Positions 5,817 through 7,247 of a DNA stretch of 7,247 nt are shown here, piece by piece. Location: positions 3,640-10,886 of the forward strand of contig MIAC01000110.1 in the NCBI GenBank assembly GCA_001830475.1. The letters are read 5' to 3'. The notes under the pieces are model-generated. The model saw only the letters and a list, made by a program, of their open reading frames with translations, was not told the origin of the DNA and ran no database searches. Origin of the DNA: Rhodospirillales bacterium RIFCSPLOWO2_12_FULL_67_15. Its GTDB lineage: Bacteria > Pseudomonadota > Alphaproteobacteria > Rhodospirillales > 2-12-FULL-67-15. A program made the position numbers and the translations under genes. The stretch's first letter is position 1. Every line of letters begins with the position of its first letter.

Positions 5817-6533
5817 ATGGGCGAATGGACGAGATTAAAGGCCGCCGACGGCCACGAATTCCGGGCGTGGCGGAGCGCGGGACCCGAGCCCATGGCCGGC
5901 CTGGTCGTGGTGCAGGAAATCTTCGGCGTCAACGCGCACATCCGCGAGGTCGCCGACCGCTACGCGGGGATGGGGTTCGCCGCCGTGGCGCCGGCCTTGT
6001 TCGATCGCGCCGAAAAAGGGGTCGAACTGGGGTACGCGGAGGCCGACATCGCGCAAGGCCGCGAGCTGCGAAGCAAATTCTCGTGGGATGCGTCGCTCCT
6101 CGACCTCGCGGCGGCGGCGGAATCGGTGCGCGGCGCGGGCCGGGTCGGCGTGATCGGCTATTGCTGGGGCGGGTCCATGGCCTGGCGCATTGCCGCGAGC
6201 GAATCCTCGCGGCAAACATATAAGAGCGGCGGGGATTCGCCCGCCGCCGCGAGCGTCCCCGTGGACGCGGCGGTATGCTATTACGGCGCGCAGATCGTGG
6301 ACTACATCCGAGAGAAACCGAAATGCCCGGCGCTGCTTATTTTCGGCGACGAAGACGCGAGCATCCCGCCCGCCACGATCGCCGCCATCCGCGCCGCCCA
6401 TCCCGGGGTCGCGGTCGAAATCTATCCCGGGCCGCACGGCTTCGCCTGCGACCACCGCGCCGCTTATCGGCCGGAAGCCGCGCGCGCGGCCTTCGCCCGG
6501 GCGTTCGATTTCCTCGCCCGGAATTTGCGCTGA
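5817..6533 (+). CDS. Dienelactone hydrolase family protein with in-frame palindromic insertion
   Basis: This 238-residue alpha/beta hydrolase belongs to the dienelactone hydrolase family. The expected catalytic residues are present: E34 in VVQEIFGVN, nucleophile C116 in GYCWGGS, D180 in FGDEDASIP, and H207 in GPHGFAC. Family members hydrolyse carboxymethylenebutenolides and other esters. No aromatic-degradation genes lie nearby, so the substrate is unknown. GGGAGGG (5802-5808) lies 8 nt before the ATG. Between the strand-helix unit after the nucleophile (AWRIAAS) and VDAAVCYYGAQI, the protein carries an extra Ser/Gly/Ala-rich stretch, about residues 129-146. It is encoded by two inverted hairpin units and is longer than the short connection usual in the family. 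The reading frame is preserved and the insertion probably lies on a surface loop, so activity may be retained. mtnP follows after 31 bp. Confidence 0.93.
   Translation: MGEWTRLKAADGHEFRAWRSAGPEPMAGLVVVQEIFGVNAHIREVADRYAGMGFAAVAPALFDRAEKGVELGYAEADIAQGRELRSKFSWDASLLDLAAAAESVRGAGRVGVIGYCWGGSMAWRIAASESSRQTYKSGGDSPAAASVPVDAAVCYYGAQIVDYIREKPKCPALLIFGDEDASIPPATIAAIRAAHPGVAVEIYPGPHGFACDHRAAYRPEAARAAFARAFDFLARNLR
6190..6247. repeat. Paired inverted hairpin units inserted in the hydrolase gene
   Basis: Unit 1 has arms TTGCCGCGAG (6190-6199) and CTCGCGGCAA (6206-6215) with loop CGAATC. Unit 2 has arms GCGGCGGG (6226-6233) and CCCGCCGC (6240-6247) with loop GATTCG. Compared as inverted copies, the 22-nt cores match at 18 positions; the four differences fall in two base pairs, each changed on both sides so that pairing is kept. 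The loops are exact reverse complements. An AT-rich linker (6214-6225) joins them. A 10-bp direct repeat, GCCGCGAGCG, occurs at 6192-6201 and 6246-6255, offset by 54 bp (18 codons). This is the architecture of a REP pair or of Rickettsia-type coding palindromes; the family is not recognised. Confidence 0.85.
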
Positions 6534-6564
6534 GCGATAGGATCGACGGAAACGGATCGCGCCC

Positions 6565-7247
<683 letters not shown>

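Overview
The window is GC-rich chromosomal DNA with strong G/C preference at third codon positions. The run prs - rplY (CTC-type L25 with an Ala/Pro/Gly/Lys tail) - pth - ychF is a gene order typical of Alphaproteobacteria. Together with the protein sequences it suggests an alphaproteobacterium, plausibly Rhodospirillales-like. The order-level placement is inference. There is no sign of a phage, plasmid, CRISPR array or RNA gene.

Layout, left to right. (1) 1-581, minus strand: the N-terminal part of a membrane-anchored Cache-type sensor protein, cut by the window edge. (2) 582-943: a divergent intergenic region with three inverted repeats and a plausible sigma70-type promoter for prs. (3) 944-4514, plus strand: prs (PRPP synthase), rplY/ctc (ribosomal protein L25), pth (peptidyl-tRNA hydrolase) and ychF (ribosome-associated ATPase), a nucleotide-precursor and translation cluster. 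A long AT-rich perfect inverted repeat sits between pth and ychF and supplies the pth stop codon. (4) 4519-5646, minus strand: a PDZ-M48 metalloprotease lipoprotein, convergent with ychF with only 4 bp between the stop codons, and with a good promoter and Shine-Dalgarno of its own. (5) 5817-6533, plus strand: a dienelactone-hydrolase-family alpha/beta hydrolase. (6) 6565-7247, plus strand: the 5' part of mtnP (methylthioadenosine phosphorylase), probably co-transcribed with the hydrolase.

The genes themselves are ordinary and well recognisable. The two most interesting observations are small repeated-looking elements. The hydrolase gene carries, in frame, two inverted hairpin units at 6190-6247. 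Their 22-nt cores match at 18 of 22 positions, all four differences are stem-preserving compensatory changes, and the loops are mutually complementary. Removing the 54 nt between 10-bp direct repeats restores the length expected for the family. This looks like a protein-coding palindromic insertion, comparable in principle to Rickettsia palindromic elements. The second is the 29-bp perfect inverted repeat at 3303-3383 between pth and ychF. No new multi-gene system is visible.
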